A stretch of DNA of 64,000 bases from Rhinopomastus cyanomelas. Taxonomy: Eukaryota > Chordata > Aves > Bucerotiformes > Rhinopomastidae. A program made the position numbers and the translations under genes. The stretch spans positions 1-64,000 of the forward strand of contig VXBP01001800.1 of NCBI GenBank assembly GCA_013400115.1. The letters are read 5' to 3'. The notes beneath the pieces are model-generated. The model was not told where the DNA came from. It worked only from the letters and a program-made list of their open reading frames with translations, and did no database searches. Position 1 is the stretch's first letter, and each line of letters starts with the position of its first letter. Positions 49,005 to 60,560 of this stretch are shown in pieces.

Positions 49005-52000
49005 GTTCCCTTCTCTTAGTACTTGCATAGTGTCAGTGGAGTGACCTGGGCAATATATGAGAGTCTGTGAAAAGCCTGAATATTAATTTCTTGTATGGAA
49101 ACTGCATATTGCAGTGGAAACATCAGTAAGATCAAAGTTCAGATCTTAAAAGATGGACTGCAAAGGAAGATCATGAAACAACACCTCAGGGAAACAGGGC
49201 AAATAGTTTTATCTTTTTTTGGCCATCTGCTATCTCTCTGTAACGAATATGGTGAGGAAAATAATAAAAGAATCAAAAACAGGGATAAAAATAGATGCTC
49301 AAATAAGAACAAAACATATTAGATATCAGCGTGATACAATACAAATGGACTGAGGAGTGTGAGACGCTAGTTCTCTTTCTTCGTGTCCTAAATAAGAGGG
49401 AAGAGTTCAGATAAGATAAATGTGGAACAGTGTAGAAGTTGCAGGTATCAAGACTCATGATTTCTACTTATGTGGAAATATAGTATGTGATTACTCTTAG
49501 TTTGCCCCAAATAGTTACACATTGACCCACTGTACTTACACTGAAAAAGCTTACCAGAAAATGGAATTAATTCTGTTCCTCCAAAGTTTGTTTAACATGA
49601 TCTATCATGACAAATAAATTATCTCAAAAATAGCTTGCATGGCAAAACCAGCAAATGTTGAGAATAAGTAATTAAGGTCTTAGTACTAATGAGTACTTCA
49701 CACTGATAGGTCAGTATAATCAAATCTTTATTTTTAAGGGCATCAGAATGTCAGTGTTGAAGTGATACTCCAATATGAAATCTGCATTAGATGATGCTCA
49801 AGACAGTCCTCTTTTAAAGAGTTTTAGGATTAAAATAATGATGAATAATCCACTCGTGAAGGTTGTGATAGACACTAAGAATACCAATAGCAATTCTTTG
49901 AACTTTGGCTGTACCCAGGTTAGAAATTATTCTATCTTGCACAAAATCTCCTGTATGAATGTATCACAGGGACTTCGAGAGAGTTGAGGAAAAGTGGCAA
50001 TCAGTGATAAGAGCAGTAGGTGAACAGTGGAAAAGGATGGATGGAGCTAATAGCCTTGAGGACCTTTTTTACCTCCAGTACATCTAAAGCAAGTAATCAC
50101 AAGGTTAGTAGGCAGTTATAGCCTGATTTTGAAACACAGGTCCTCTGTGCAAGAACATTCTAAAAGCCATTATTTTGAAGTTTTTTGCTTCCTTTTTTCA
50201 GCACTTCTTTTGCAGTAACTGTCCAAGTAATGATGTCATCATGACAGCTAATGAGACTTAACTTTGAATTGAATTGTGTCAACTTAATTATAACCTCTTT
50301 AAGAACCCCAGTGAGAACAATGATAATGTCTAGATAGGGGTTTGATGTGAAATGAAGAGTTCAATTTAAGTGAAAGCTTAATTCAAGTTTACATTTCTTT
50401 GGTGGCTCCATTTCTCAGAACAGGTTGTTATTCTCTGTAATTAACTGACAAAAGTAAGCAAAAAAACAAGCAGAAAATAACCATGGCAATGAAAGTTCAG
50501 TCTCAACAAAAGCAGGCTGTGCTCCTGGGCCATAAATTACATTTCACTGCTGACTTGAAATTTGTAGGTTTAGCCTGTCAAATATCTCTAAAAGATAGAC
50601 AATCTCACATGGACCTTGTTCTTATTTCCTGATCATAGCTGATGGAGAGTGGCATTTTCTAGCAATATGTTGATAACAGATTTAGACCTGTGGCAATCTA
50701 ATCTTCTCGGGACAACCCTCTGCCTTCAATGTTGAGTTTTCCTACTTCTTGTAGACTACCTGAGCATTGATGTTGAACTGATTTTCCACCTAGTCTGTTT
50801 ATTTTGTGTGTTTAATATTTTTAAACAACACCATACTGGAATGCACAGGATAGTCTTGTGTGAGAAAGTCAATGAAAGAAATACCTGAGCCAGGGTATTC
50901 AGTGACTACTCTTTTATATGGATTAGGCTGAGCTGCACTGAACTGTCATAGCTCTTGTTCAGCTTCCCTATACAGTTTGTCTTTAAAATGCAGTTGTGTC
51001 TTCTAGAGATTAAAAAAAACCCAGCATGTTACAGCCTCTTGCAAGGAATTTCTGGCTGTTTCTTGTTCTGTGTCTTAGAAGTACATAATATGTTTGATAA
51101 TTTAAACAAACACTCAGAAAGATACATTAGTGTAAGACTGCACTGTTCTGTGAAGGTACCTCTTTATCTTCAACTAATGATTAGGGAGTTTGCAAAAAGC
51201 AGGGATTCCATGTAATTTCTAAGGCTGGTGGGTCTCGACAGGCATGTGGGTAGCTTCAATGATGATGAGGTGAGCCCTGCTGAATTTCCCACATGCTTGT
51301 AAAACTCTCTTGTCTCAAAAATGAAGAGGTCTGTAAGATTCAAGGTATATTAACCTCATAAATACCTATTATCATTTCAAACCTCTTGCTTTTAGATTAA
51401 TTTCACTAAACATTTATTTTCTGATTTGTTTTATTGTGTTTGTGTACTTTTTGCAGTCTCAGAACGTTAAGCTGTAAAGAAAACTGGAGTTAGAAATTTT
51501 CATGCTATTTTACCAACTCTTTTAAAAGTACCTAGTACATGAAAAGAATAAAATAATCCACAGAAAGCTGTGCATACTTTCATAAAAATAGTGCATATGC
51601 TTTTGAAATGATCTTACCAGTGGCTTAGGCTTCTGTGGAATTTGTGTTACTTCTACACTTCACTGTAAAATGGGAGATGCGAGATATGGAAATCCAAGTA
51701 CTACAACATAAATACTGTGCTTTGAAGATCTGATATTCAACCCATGACTTAAAGAAGAATTAATATTGAAATAGCTATTAAAAATGCAGGCACATCACAG
51801 AAATATGTTTGGCAACAGTGGTGTCCTGTTGTGTGGGATTCCTGCATTACATAGACTTAGTTTTGACCACGTGAGTTTTCTTTCATATAGCTTGGTTAAA
51901 TAGCTCATGGATTGTAGCAGTATAGGCCTGTGTAAAGCCTTTCTAGAAAATAGGATTGTATCATGAGATTTGTGGGGTGACCAGTGTATTTGCATCAGTC

Positions 52001-52339
52001 TAGTGTAGCGTCTCCTGAACGGCACTCACTTCAGTACCTCCAGTGGATGCTAACCACCAGAGATCCCAAAAGGAGGAAGGCGGACATCTTCAGCTGCTGT
52101 TTAGTTAGGATGGGACATGGTGCATATCTGTCAGGAAAGTGGTGATGTCTCATTACCTAACCTTCCTGAAGTCTGTTCCCTTAAATCTTCAAACAGCTAC
52201 TTTTCCTGCTTCAGTTAAAATTTTGACCATAAATAATAGTCTCAAGAAACTTATTCCTCAACAGCACTTGAAGGAAACACAGGCAACAGTGCAAACTGAT
52301 TCTGTAATCTATGACAGCTTTTCTTCTTCTGACTATCTC

Positions 52340-52845
52340 AAGTCAGTGTGTCCAGTTCTGGGCCCCTCAGTTCAAGAAGAACATGGAGCTTCTGGAGGGA
52401 ATCCAGTGTAGAGCAATGAGGATGATGAAGGAAATGGAGCACCTCCCTTATGGGGCAAGGCTAAGGGAGCTGTGTCTCTTTTGCTTGGAAAAGAGGAGAG
52501 TGAGAGGTGACCTCATTAATGTCTATAAATATGTGAAGGGTAGGTGTCAGAAGGATGAATCCGGGCTCTTCTCAGTGTTGGCTAGTGATAGGACAATGGG
52601 CAATAGGTGTAAGCTGGAACATAGGAGGTTCCATATAAATATGAGAAGGAACATCAGTGAGGGTGACGGAGCACTGGAATGGACTGTCCAAGGGGATTGT
52701 AAAGTCTCCTTCACTGGAGATGTTTAAAACCCGCCTGGATGTGTTCTTGTACGACTTGATCCAGGTGATCCTGTTCTGGCAAGAGGGATTGAACTAGATG
52801 ACCTTTCAAGGTCACTAATGTTCTGTGATTCCGTAATTCTGTAAT
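52340..52845 (+). mobile_element. CR1 LINE, 3' end
   Basis: Starts AGTGTGTCCAGTTCTGGGCC and encodes VQFWAPQFKKNMELLEGIQC, RAMRMMKEMEHLPYGARLRE and CLEKRRVRGDLINVYKYVKG in one frame until a small deletion near 52655. The tail is degenerate (TTCTGTGATTCCGTAATTCTG). Sense to DSCAM and about 290 bp upstream of the Ig10 exon. Confidence 0.92.
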
Positions 52846-53090
52846 AACTGGTTTTACTCTTTTTCTCTACAAGGACCCTTCCAGTCCTCTGCTTCGTCTC
52901 TGTTTTAATTACTTGTCTTTCAGATGCTAATGCAATATTTGAGATTGAATAAATAGCTGATATTATGAATTAAAAGGAATCAGCTTCCTAAATGCACAGC
53001 TTAAGGCAGATTGGTTTGGTTTTCCACAGTTATTTCTGGATTTATTTTTTCCTTCCAAGGGCTGCCTGAATGAACACCTCATTTTAGTTT

Positions 53091-53118
53091 CTCTCTGTCT
53101 CTCTCTCTCTCTTACGCT
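53091..53118 (+). repeat. (TC)n microsatellite at an acceptor site
   Basis: TCTCTCTGTCTCTCTCTC-type run ending 11 bases before the first base of the Ig10 exon. It makes up most of the pyrimidine tract of that acceptor. Confidence 0.85.
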
Positions 53119-53129
53119 CTCTTGCTCAG

Positions 53130-53247
53130 CTCCTGCCAGGATTTTGACATTCAGTGGCACAGTGACAACTCCGTGGATGAAGGACATTGTCCTCCCTTGC
53201 AAAGCTGTGGGAGACCCAGCTCCAACAGTCAAATGGATGAAGGATAG
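53130..53247 (+). CDS. DSCAM: DSCAM exon: first half of Ig domain 10
   Basis: 118-bp exon, phase 1 in and phase 2 out. It encodes (A)PARILTFSGTVTTPWMK, then DIVLPCKAVGDPAPTVKWMKD. The first Ig disulfide cysteine (LPCKAV) and the C-strand tryptophan (VKWMK) are both present, so this is the N-terminal half of the single Ig domain embedded between FN3-4 and FN3-5. The donor is GATAG|GTAATC. The acceptor's pyrimidine tract is largely a (TC)n microsatellite at about 53091-53118. Confidence 0.96.
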
Positions 53248-54093
53248 GTAATCAGCAACCAAATGTGTATCTCCTATAAAGACCATTTGCTTAAAATCCT
53301 GGCAGCTGCAATGTGGCTGATCCTGGATTCTGACATCAGGATCTTTTCTGACGTGAGGAAGGAGAATGGACTTTTGTGCTGACTGCACAGTTAGAGTAGA
53401 CATGCAGTTCAGAAATTTCTTTAACTAAATCTAGTTGTCTTCAGTTACTAGAAAGTATTGAAAGGGAGAAATTGTGAGAGGACAAAGGCAGACTTTCAAG
53501 ACATAAAACTGAGGATTTTTTCCTGTTTTAACTTCAAGCACAACTAGTCCTTTTTGTCTGGAAAAGGAAAATGTCTGATATATTGAATTGTGCTGTGGAG
53601 TACAGTGTACACATCTTACGCATACCTTGTTTTCTGTTATTCTGTTTTGACCTTTAATTTCACAATTTGAAAGTCACTTGGAAACACACATAGATAATTT
53701 TCACCCAAGCCCTGTGTGAGCAGTGATACTGCAGTGCTGTGAAACCATCTTGTGCACTGAGACTAATTAGTATTATTTAATAAGGATGGACTTTGTAGCC
53801 ACAAACTGCATTTTATTCTTAGTTTGGCAATCTTCTCTAATGACCAATAGTTAAGAAAGCAGTTAATTTCCATTTTGGCTGAAAATGGATCTGGGCTTTG
53901 CACATTCTGTAAGCAAACAGCAGGTGTTTCCTAAGAGAAAATAGTCCTTTGCGGTCTTTTTTGAAGATGATGCCACCCACCCCCCACCCCCATTTTCTGT
54001 CTTTCCACATTTAACGGCTTTTAAAATAACCCAATTCTGAGTAATTTTGGTTGTAATTTCTTTAATGTATGGACTTTGTTTCTTGTGAGGTAG
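53248..54093 (+). other. DSCAM: DSCAM intron within Ig10
   Basis: 846-bp phase-2 intron, the only phase-2 intron in the window. It shows a C-rich run at about 53975-53992 and no repeat. Confidence 0.9.
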
Positions 54094-54257
54094 TAACGGG
54101 ACACCCAGTCTAGTGATGATTGATGGGCGAAGAAGCATCTTTAGCAATGGCAGCTTTGTCATCCGCACTGTGAAAGCAGAAGACTCTGGATACTACAGTT
54201 GTGTGGCCAGTAACAACTGGGGATCAGACGAAATAATTTTGAATTTGCAGGTACAAG
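54094..54257 (+). CDS. DSCAM: DSCAM exon: second half of Ig domain 10
   Basis: 164-bp exon, phase 2 in and phase 1 out, 54 whole codons. It reads (S)NGTPSLVMIDGRRSIFSNG, then SFVIRTVKAEDSGYYSC and VASNNWGSDEIILNLQVQ. The DxGxYxC motif (DSGYYSC) holds the second Ig cysteine, pairing with the one in the previous exon. NGT and NGS sequons are present. An upstream GT at CAG|GTACAAG would also look like a donor. I chose AAG|GTAAGC at 54257/54258 because it keeps VQVPPDQP in the spliced protein. Confidence 0.96.
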
Positions 54258-54951
54258 GTAAGCCCATGGGTTCTATCTCATTAATTGTTATCATAGCTAT
54301 TAACTGCTATGTGCTGGTTAATGCATAGGTATGTCTGTTTGCAGACATATGTAAAATATCAGTACTAATGTGTATTAATGCAACTTTTGTTCTTCCAAAT
54401 TAATAAACAAGATATTAAGCATGTCATTTGACTCAGCCATGAATGTTTTATGTTACAGCAGATGTTTTGATTTTGGTGGAGCAATTCACATGCTTGCAGT
54501 GAAGTCTCTATATAAGCTTTTGCAGGATTGATGATAGAGCATTTGCATTCCGTTGTCTTCTAGATCTTCACACAGAAAATACCAGCTTATGCCTTCTTCC
54601 TTCAAATAGTACATCCATCATATAAATATTGCAAAAAGTCACAAAGAGAGGAAGGTCTGAAGAAAGGATAGCTTCTGAAAAGCTATTAGTAGAAACATGC
54701 CTCTGTACTGAGACCTTGGATGAAAACGTCTTTATGCAAGAGCTGAACTTTATTGATGGTGAACATGAGGAAGCGTTTAAAAGAGAACATGCATACACCT
54801 TCAAATAGCACATATTACCAGTCACTTCTTATTTGCATATTGGAATATAGGTAATGCACCCATTAGGGCATTGATATGTATAAAAGGAATAACCCTCTAA
54901 AAGCACACACTAAACGTAACATGAGTCACAGAACTCACCATGCAGTAGATT

Positions 54952-55041
54952 TCATAGAATCATAGAATCATAGAATCACTAGGGATTGGAAGGGACGTCA
55001 AAAGGTCATCTAGTCCAATCCCCCTGACACAGCAGGATCAC
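54952..55041 (-). mobile_element. CR1 3' UTR (ATTCTATG-tail family), minus strand
   Basis: On the plus strand three CATAGAAT units are followed by CACTAGGGATTGGAAGGGAC and CCCCCTGACACAGCAGGATC. It is only the last 90 bp of the family. Read on the minus strand, it follows directly on the 3' end of a copy of the other family. Confidence 0.9.
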
Positions 55042-55060
55042 TTCACTGGAGAAGTTATGG

Positions 55061-55380
55061 AATCAGAATGACTGAGGGTTGGAAGGGACCATCTGATCAT
55101 CCAGTTCCAACTCCCCTGCCATGGGCAGGGACACCCCGCCCTAGATCAGGCTGGCCACAGCCTCATCCAGCCTGGCCTTAAACACCTCCAATAATGGGGC
55201 CTCAAGCACCTCCCTGGGCAACCCATTCCAGGCTCTCACCACTCTCACGCTGNACCCTCTCTTCAGAGCTACTCTTCAGCCAGTCACAGCCCAGCCTGTA
55301 TTTGTGCTTAGGATTGCCTCAACCCAGATGCAGGACCTTACACTTGGTCTTGTTGAACCCCATCAGGTTGGCTTGTGCAG
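55061..55380 (-). mobile_element. CR1 LINE 3' end with internal jump, minus strand
   Basis: On the plus strand it starts AATCAGAATGACTGAGGGTT, then GGGACACCCCGCCCTAGATC and CAACCCATTCCAGGCTCTC, matching the family at 47949-48898 in reverse. At the undetermined base 55253 it skips roughly 480 bp of the element and continues with the complement of GAAGAGAGGTACTTGG-type sequence up to GTTGGCTTGTGCAG. The single n suggests a joined assembly gap. Confidence 0.9.
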
Positions 55381-56619
55381 ATTTAAAATTCTTCGGTGAA
55401 CTGTCAGTAAATATTTGTCCTTCAGGGCTATAGTAAATTTTCAACCAGCTTTTTGAAGTTTCACTTGCCATTTTTTTTGATTTTAGAAAGCATTACCCTT
55501 AAGAGACTTACTAGTTTTGTGTCTTGCTTCTGGTTACCTCACTTGTACAACTTGCTAAATTATTCAGGCAGAAGTCAAAGATGAGATTTGCAGAGTGTAA
55601 CTACTGTATGATCATATTGGCTCATGACAGCTTTGTAAACATGAGAAGAAAGTTTTCTGCCACTCTCTGCCCCTTAACATTGAGCTTTGGAGTCTCAGCC
55701 ACTGTACACCGATGCAATTTGGTGTTATTTAGGCTGAGCCTGAACTGTCCCAGTTCCTGGACCTATTTCCAGTGCTAATTCATTCTTATAATTCCCAGTC
55801 CCAGTTGCCATTGCCCTGGACATCTTGTTGATGGTGCATCTTGGTCCTTCTCTTCTTTTTCATACTGGATTTTCCTTCGAAGGAAACTGGACACAGGGCA
55901 CTAGGCAGATGATGATACCTTGTTCCTGTTCAGGAGCTGGTCCTGGAAACTGTGCAGCTCATGGAAACTGTGCAGTCACAGTTTAGACACATCCATAACA
56001 TTTACAAGGAGCATCAGTAAAGTATTTCCAGGTTTGTTTAGCCTTTGCAGATAGAGTTGTGTCTTCTTTGTACCCATAGCTTCAGTGAAAAGATGGTGTG
56101 GTCTGGAAGAGATATGGATCTGCCTCCAGTCTCAGATCTATCCACACTACCTAGACAGCACTCAAAGTTACACTGACAGAAATCCTTGTTATGCAATTTT
56201 TGTTTTACTTTTGCCATAATACCCTTCAAGGACATGCATGAGTGGGGCATCATTTGCAAGTAGACACCTGTTTCCCACCACTAGAAACGCAGAAAAAAAC
56301 CAGATACAAAAAATAATAAAAAATAATGGCTGGGTAGATCATATGACATTTAGATGTGACTGGGCAGATACAGAAGACTCAGATTAGAACAAGGGTTAAG
56401 AACTCCAAGACAAATATGGGAAGAAACTTAAATATGAAAAAGGAAAGCTTGTCTGATCTTGTCTTAACCAAGGATGTCAGATAAATAGGCACTTTGACAG
56501 AAATAATTTGCATTTTTTTGCAGTTCAGAATGGTTATTTGCTAAATTACTATTTTAATGGATTAAGATAACGTCTAATCATTTTAATCTGTTTTCTGTTT
56601 TTAACTATTTCCCATTTAG

Positions 56620-56718
56620 TTCCACCAGACCAGCCAAGACTCACTGTATCCAAAACTACATCTTCTTCTATCACTCTTTCCTGGATACCTGGAGACAATG
56701 GTGGCAGTTCCATCCGAG
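56620..56718 (+). CDS. DSCAM: DSCAM exon: first half of FN3 domain 5
   Basis: 99-bp exon, phase 1 at both ends, 32 codons. It encodes (V)PPDQPRLTVSKTTSSSIT, then LSWIPGDNGGSSIR, the A-C strands of FN3-5 with the core tryptophan in LSWIPGDNG. The acceptor is TTTCCCATTTAG and the donor CCGAG|GTAACA. With the next exon it makes IRGYILQY. Only 554 bp of intron separates the two, the shortest intron in the window. Confidence 0.96.
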
Positions 56719-57272
56719 GTAACATACTTCTTTCTAATTTGTAATCAATTGATAGGTTTAGTGTATAATTCTGAATGGATAAAAAAATCCCCACCACAAA
56801 GCAAAGCAGTCTGTGTTGTCAGTGCTTAATGTGAACTATCATTGTGATAACAGCTTTCACTAAATTGCAGTTTCTCTTTGTGCTGATTTAATCACAGATT
56901 TAATCACTTTCTTCCAATGTGCTCTCAGCTGTTATGACAGTTACTCTTTCTGATTTTTCCAGACATGTAATCTCAAAACATTTGTTTCTGAGGGCCTGGG
57001 TTCATCATCTGGTCTTTGTTGCCACTTGAAGCATATGTAGAAATGCCTGTCCCTTCCTTTTCTCTATAAAGCGATCACAAAAATGACAATACAGCTGTTG
57101 CAAGGGTGTTCAAAATGTGTTGTCTGATATCTTGTACTCAAGGGAGTGCTGTATGTCTTCTTGTGTGGGGGATTTTTTCTGTTTTATTAGATCTTTAAAG
57201 CGACTGGTCATATTATCTGCAAAATATGTGGGTTTTCTAGGCTTATCACTGCCATCTGTTCTTTTCCTCCAG
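56719..57272 (+). other. DSCAM: DSCAM intron within FN3-5
   Basis: 554-bp phase-1 intron with no visible repeat, the shortest intron in the window. Confidence 0.9.
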
Positions 57273-57461
57273 GTTATATTTTGCAGTACTCAGAAGATAA
57301 CAGTGAGCAATGGGGTAGTTTTCCCATTAGCCCTAGTGAGAGGTCCTACCGTTTAGAAACACTGAAATGTGGCACGTGGTACAAGTTTACTCTAACTGCT
57401 CAGAATGGAGTGGGGCCAGGACGCATCAGTGAGATAATTGAGGCCAAAACACTTGGAAAAG
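57273..57461 (+). CDS. DSCAM: DSCAM exon: second half of FN3 domain 5
   Basis: 189-bp exon, phase 1 at both ends, 62 whole codons. It begins (G)YILQYSEDNSEQWGSF, continues RSYRLETLKCGTWYKFTL and ends SEIIEAKTLGK. The C'-E loop and tyrosine/tryptophan corner (GTWYKFTLTAQNGVGPG) are typical of FN3 and match DSCAM almost residue for residue as I recall it. The acceptor CTTTTCCTCCAG has a good pyrimidine tract and the donor is AAAG|GTATGT. Confidence 0.97.
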
Positions 57462-58374
57462 GTATGTGGTTTTCTATTCCCTTTGCTCATCTACAGCATT
57501 TACATTCAGCTATAGATCTTGGTTTGCTAAGACAGACTTGAATATTTTAATATTATCAGCTTTGGAAACATTGCCATCTGCCATTCTGTGACAGAAAAGA
57601 CTGTCACTGGGGGACTCGAATCACATATCTATCCTTATTCTCTATAAATTAATCTTTTCTACAGTGTGTTGGGAAATGAATTTCTCCACTATCACAGGCC
57701 ATAGCAATACCAGCTACTGCTACTGCCATGAGGAAATTGATTCTTCTCTTCTTGTCAAAATTCAGGGGTTTCTTTATCTGGATGTTGAAGGAAAATGGGG
57801 AGTATATTTGAGTGTAGACAAAACAAAACCATCATCTTAATTCTTTTCTAGGCTAGTATGGCAGGAGCTGTGCACATAGCAGCCTTTTAACAGGCTAAGC
57901 CTCAAAAAATAAAAGTTTGCTTCAAACTCTGCAAGACAAGGCAAAACAGGCAGGACTTGTCAGACGCACAACAGAGCCTTGATACTGTTTGCTGAGGGTA
58001 GATCCACATTGCAAATGCATGTCAGAATTATGAGCAAATTTGGTAACAGTCTTAAAGATGTCACTCAAAGAGGCAATTTAGAAACTTACCCCTAAGTCAG
58101 AAGAGTAAAGTAACCTTGCATAATGCTCTAAAAATAACATCATCTTGCATGTCTTCAAAGGTTGCAAGAAATACTCTTATTTGTGAAAAATTTCATAATA
58201 AATGTAGTTTATTTCGATAAGTATGTTTGCCCTTCTTTATGGTCTTCATCCCACCTGTGCTGTTGCAGATCTCCAAAGCATCACATCAAGGTGGACATTG
58301 CATTGGATGCTTAGGGGCATAGGGAAGACCTGGTAGACGTGGGTGGTATGACGTGCTGAAGCTCAGGGGAGACT

Positions 58375-58705
58375 GCAGATCAGCTGCCTGCATAAATATC
58401 TGCCTATAAATATCTGAAGGGTGACTGTAGGGAGAATAGTGCCAGACTTTTACCAGTTGTGCCCAGAGACAGCACAAGAAGCAATGAGCACAAACTGGAA
58501 CACAGGAAGTTTCATTTAGATATGAGAAGAAACATTTTTACAGTGTGAGTTACAAAGCCCTGGCATAGGCTGCCCACAGAGGTTGTGGAGTTGTCTTCCC
58601 TGGAGGTACTCAAATCCTGCCTGGAGTCAGTCCTGCTTTGGTGGGGGTGCAGATTAATGTGATGATCTCTTGAGGTCTCTTCTAACATCTCTGTGATTCT
58701 GGTCA
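58375..58705 (+). mobile_element. CR1 LINE, 3' end, diverged
   Basis: Landmarks: TATAAATATCTGAAGGGTGA, CACAAACTGGAACACAGGAAG, GGCTGCCCACAGAGGTTGTG and TTGAGGTCTCTTCTAACATC, with a single CTGTGATTCT at the end. Frame interrupted in several places. Confidence 0.85.
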
Positions 58706-59114
58706 GGGAGAATGGTGTGTTGTCATTAAAGCGAGGAACATTTAGAGAAGTAGTTGAGTGTTCTCACTCACATTACCTGAAACGTAACATTTACACACGT
58801 CTCAAATAACATCTAAATGGTTTATGAAAAAGCAGCTCTCCCCCTGTTTTGTGTTTCTCTGGGACTTGATATATGTGCCTGTGTTACATTTACAGAGAGG
58901 GATAGGTTCTGTGTGGTTTAGACTACTGAGTTCATTCTCATTCATGTGAGAGCTACAGTAGTATCTCTATCCAAAGCTCTTAAAAGAGCCACTAGGAGTG
59001 TATGGTAACACATAGCAGGAATCACCAGGTTCATTTAGATTACTATAAAATTTAGAAAAGAGAGTACATCTCATCAAAGCACAAGAATAGCAACAATACA
59101 ACCATTTTATACAT

Positions 59115-60560
59115 CATCACAGTATCACAGTATCACAGTATTATCAAGGTTGGAAGAGACCTCATAGATCATCAAGTCCAACCTGTCAACACAGAGCTCA
59201 AGGCTAGACCATGGCACCAAGTGCCACGTCCAATCGTGCCTTGAACAGCTCCAGAGTTGGCGACTCCACCACCTCCCTGGGTAGGCCATTCCAGTGGCCA
59301 ATGACTCTCTCGGTGAAGAATTTTCTCCTCACCTCAAGCCTAAATTTCCCCTGGCGCAGCTTGAGGCTGTGTCCTCTTGTTCTGGTGCTGGCTGCCTGAG
59401 AGAAGAGAGCAACCTCCTCCTGGCCACAACCACCCCTCAGGTAGTTGTAGACAGCAATAAGGTCTCCCCTGAGCCTCCTCTTCTCAAGGCTAAACAATCC
59501 CAGCTCCCTCAGCCTCTCCTCATAGGGCTTGTGCTCAAGGCCCCTCACCAGCCTCGTTGCCCTTCTCTGGACNNNNNNNNNNNNNNNNNNNNNNNNNNNN
59601 NNNNNNNNNNNNNNNNNNNNNNNNNNNNNNNNNNNNNNNNNNNNNNNNNNNNNNNNNNNNNNNNNNNNNNNNNNNNNNNNNNNNNNNNNNNNNNNNNNNN
59701 NNNNNNNNNNNNNNNNNNNNNNNNNNNNNNNNNNNNNNNNNNNNNNNNNNNNNNNNNNNNNNNNNNNNNNNNNNNNNNNNNNNNNNNNNNNNNNNNNNNN
59801 NNNNNNNNNNNNNNNNNNNNNNNNNNNNNNNNNNNNNNNNNNNNNNNNNNNNNNNNNNNNNNNNNNNNNNNNNNNNNNNNNNNNNNNNNNNNNNNNNNNN
59901 NNNNNNNNNNNNNNNNNNNNNNNNNNNNNNNNNNNNNNNNNNNNNNNNNNNNNNNNNNNNNNNNNNNNNNNNNNNNNNNNNNNNNNNNNNNNNNNNNNNN
60001 NNNNNNNNNNNNNNNNNNNNNNNNNNNNNNNNNNNNNNNNNNNNNNNNNNNNNNNNNNNNNNNNNNNNNNNNNNNNNNNNNNNNNNNNNNNNNNNNNNNN
60101 NNNNNCATGGACTTGTGGGTGTCCAAGTGGCTCAGCAGGTCCTGGACTAGTTCCTTGTGGATCTCCAAGGCTGCACACTGCTCCCCAACCCCATCCCCCA
60201 GTTCGAGAGGCCATTTGCCCCGAACTCCTCCCTCCTCACTATTAAAAATTGAGGTGAAGTAGGTATTCAGGACCTCAGCCTTTTCCTCATCATTAGTTAC
60301 AGTGTTCCCCTCCTGGTCCTGTAAGGAGTGGAGGCTCTTTTTACCCATCTTTTTAGTATTGATAAATTTATAAAATTGCTTTTTATTATCTTTCACAGAG
60401 GTGGCCAGCTTAAGTTCTAACTGGGCCTTTGCCTCTCTAATTTTTCTCCTACATAATTTAGTTACACCCTTGAACATGTCCAGAGAAGCCCTTCCCTCCT
60501 TCCAAAGGCGATACATCCTCTTTTTTTCCCCTAATTCCTTCAGGAGCTGTTTACTCATCA
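59115..60560 (-). mobile_element. CR1 LINE with assembly gap, minus strand
   Basis: The 3' end on the plus strand has four ATCACAGT-type units (GATACTGT tail in sense). The minus frame reads VQRRATRLVRGLEHKPYEER, EKRRLRGDLIAVYNYLRGGC and ERVIGHWNGLPREVVESPT to an intact stop. Left of the gap (60106-60560) the same strand encodes the endonuclease-RT linker, with KIREAKAQLELKLATSVKDN, KQFYKFINTKKMGKKSLHS and LNTYFTSIFNSEEGG. The RT core lies in the N run. The open frames on both sides suggest a fairly young copy. Confidence 0.94.
59573..60105. other. Assembly gap (533 n)
   Basis: 533 undetermined bases inside a minus-strand CR1, between the RT N-terminal region and the C-terminal region. The RT core expected here is about 1 kb in full-length copies, so the gap estimate may be too small or the copy may carry a deletion. 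Confidence 0.98.

Larger units (their letters stand above)
46423..53129 (+). other. DSCAM: DSCAM intron between FN3-4 and Ig10
   Basis: 6.7-kb phase-1 intron. It holds the CR1 with an inverted 5' end and joined second 3' end (47858-49004) and another CR1 end (52340-52845). The stretch 49010-52330 is AT-rich with nothing I can name. The intron ends in a (TC)n tract next to the acceptor. Confidence 0.9.
54258..56619 (+). other. DSCAM: DSCAM intron between Ig10 and FN3-5
   Basis: 2.4-kb phase-1 intron containing the minus-strand CR1 composite at 54952-55380. The rest has no feature I recognise. Confidence 0.9.

Noticed and set aside
54251..54257. Alternative donor at CAG|GTACAAG, six to seven bases before the chosen one
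   Set aside because: It would remove the VQ residues and change the frame into the next exon; the chosen donor keeps VQVPPDQP.
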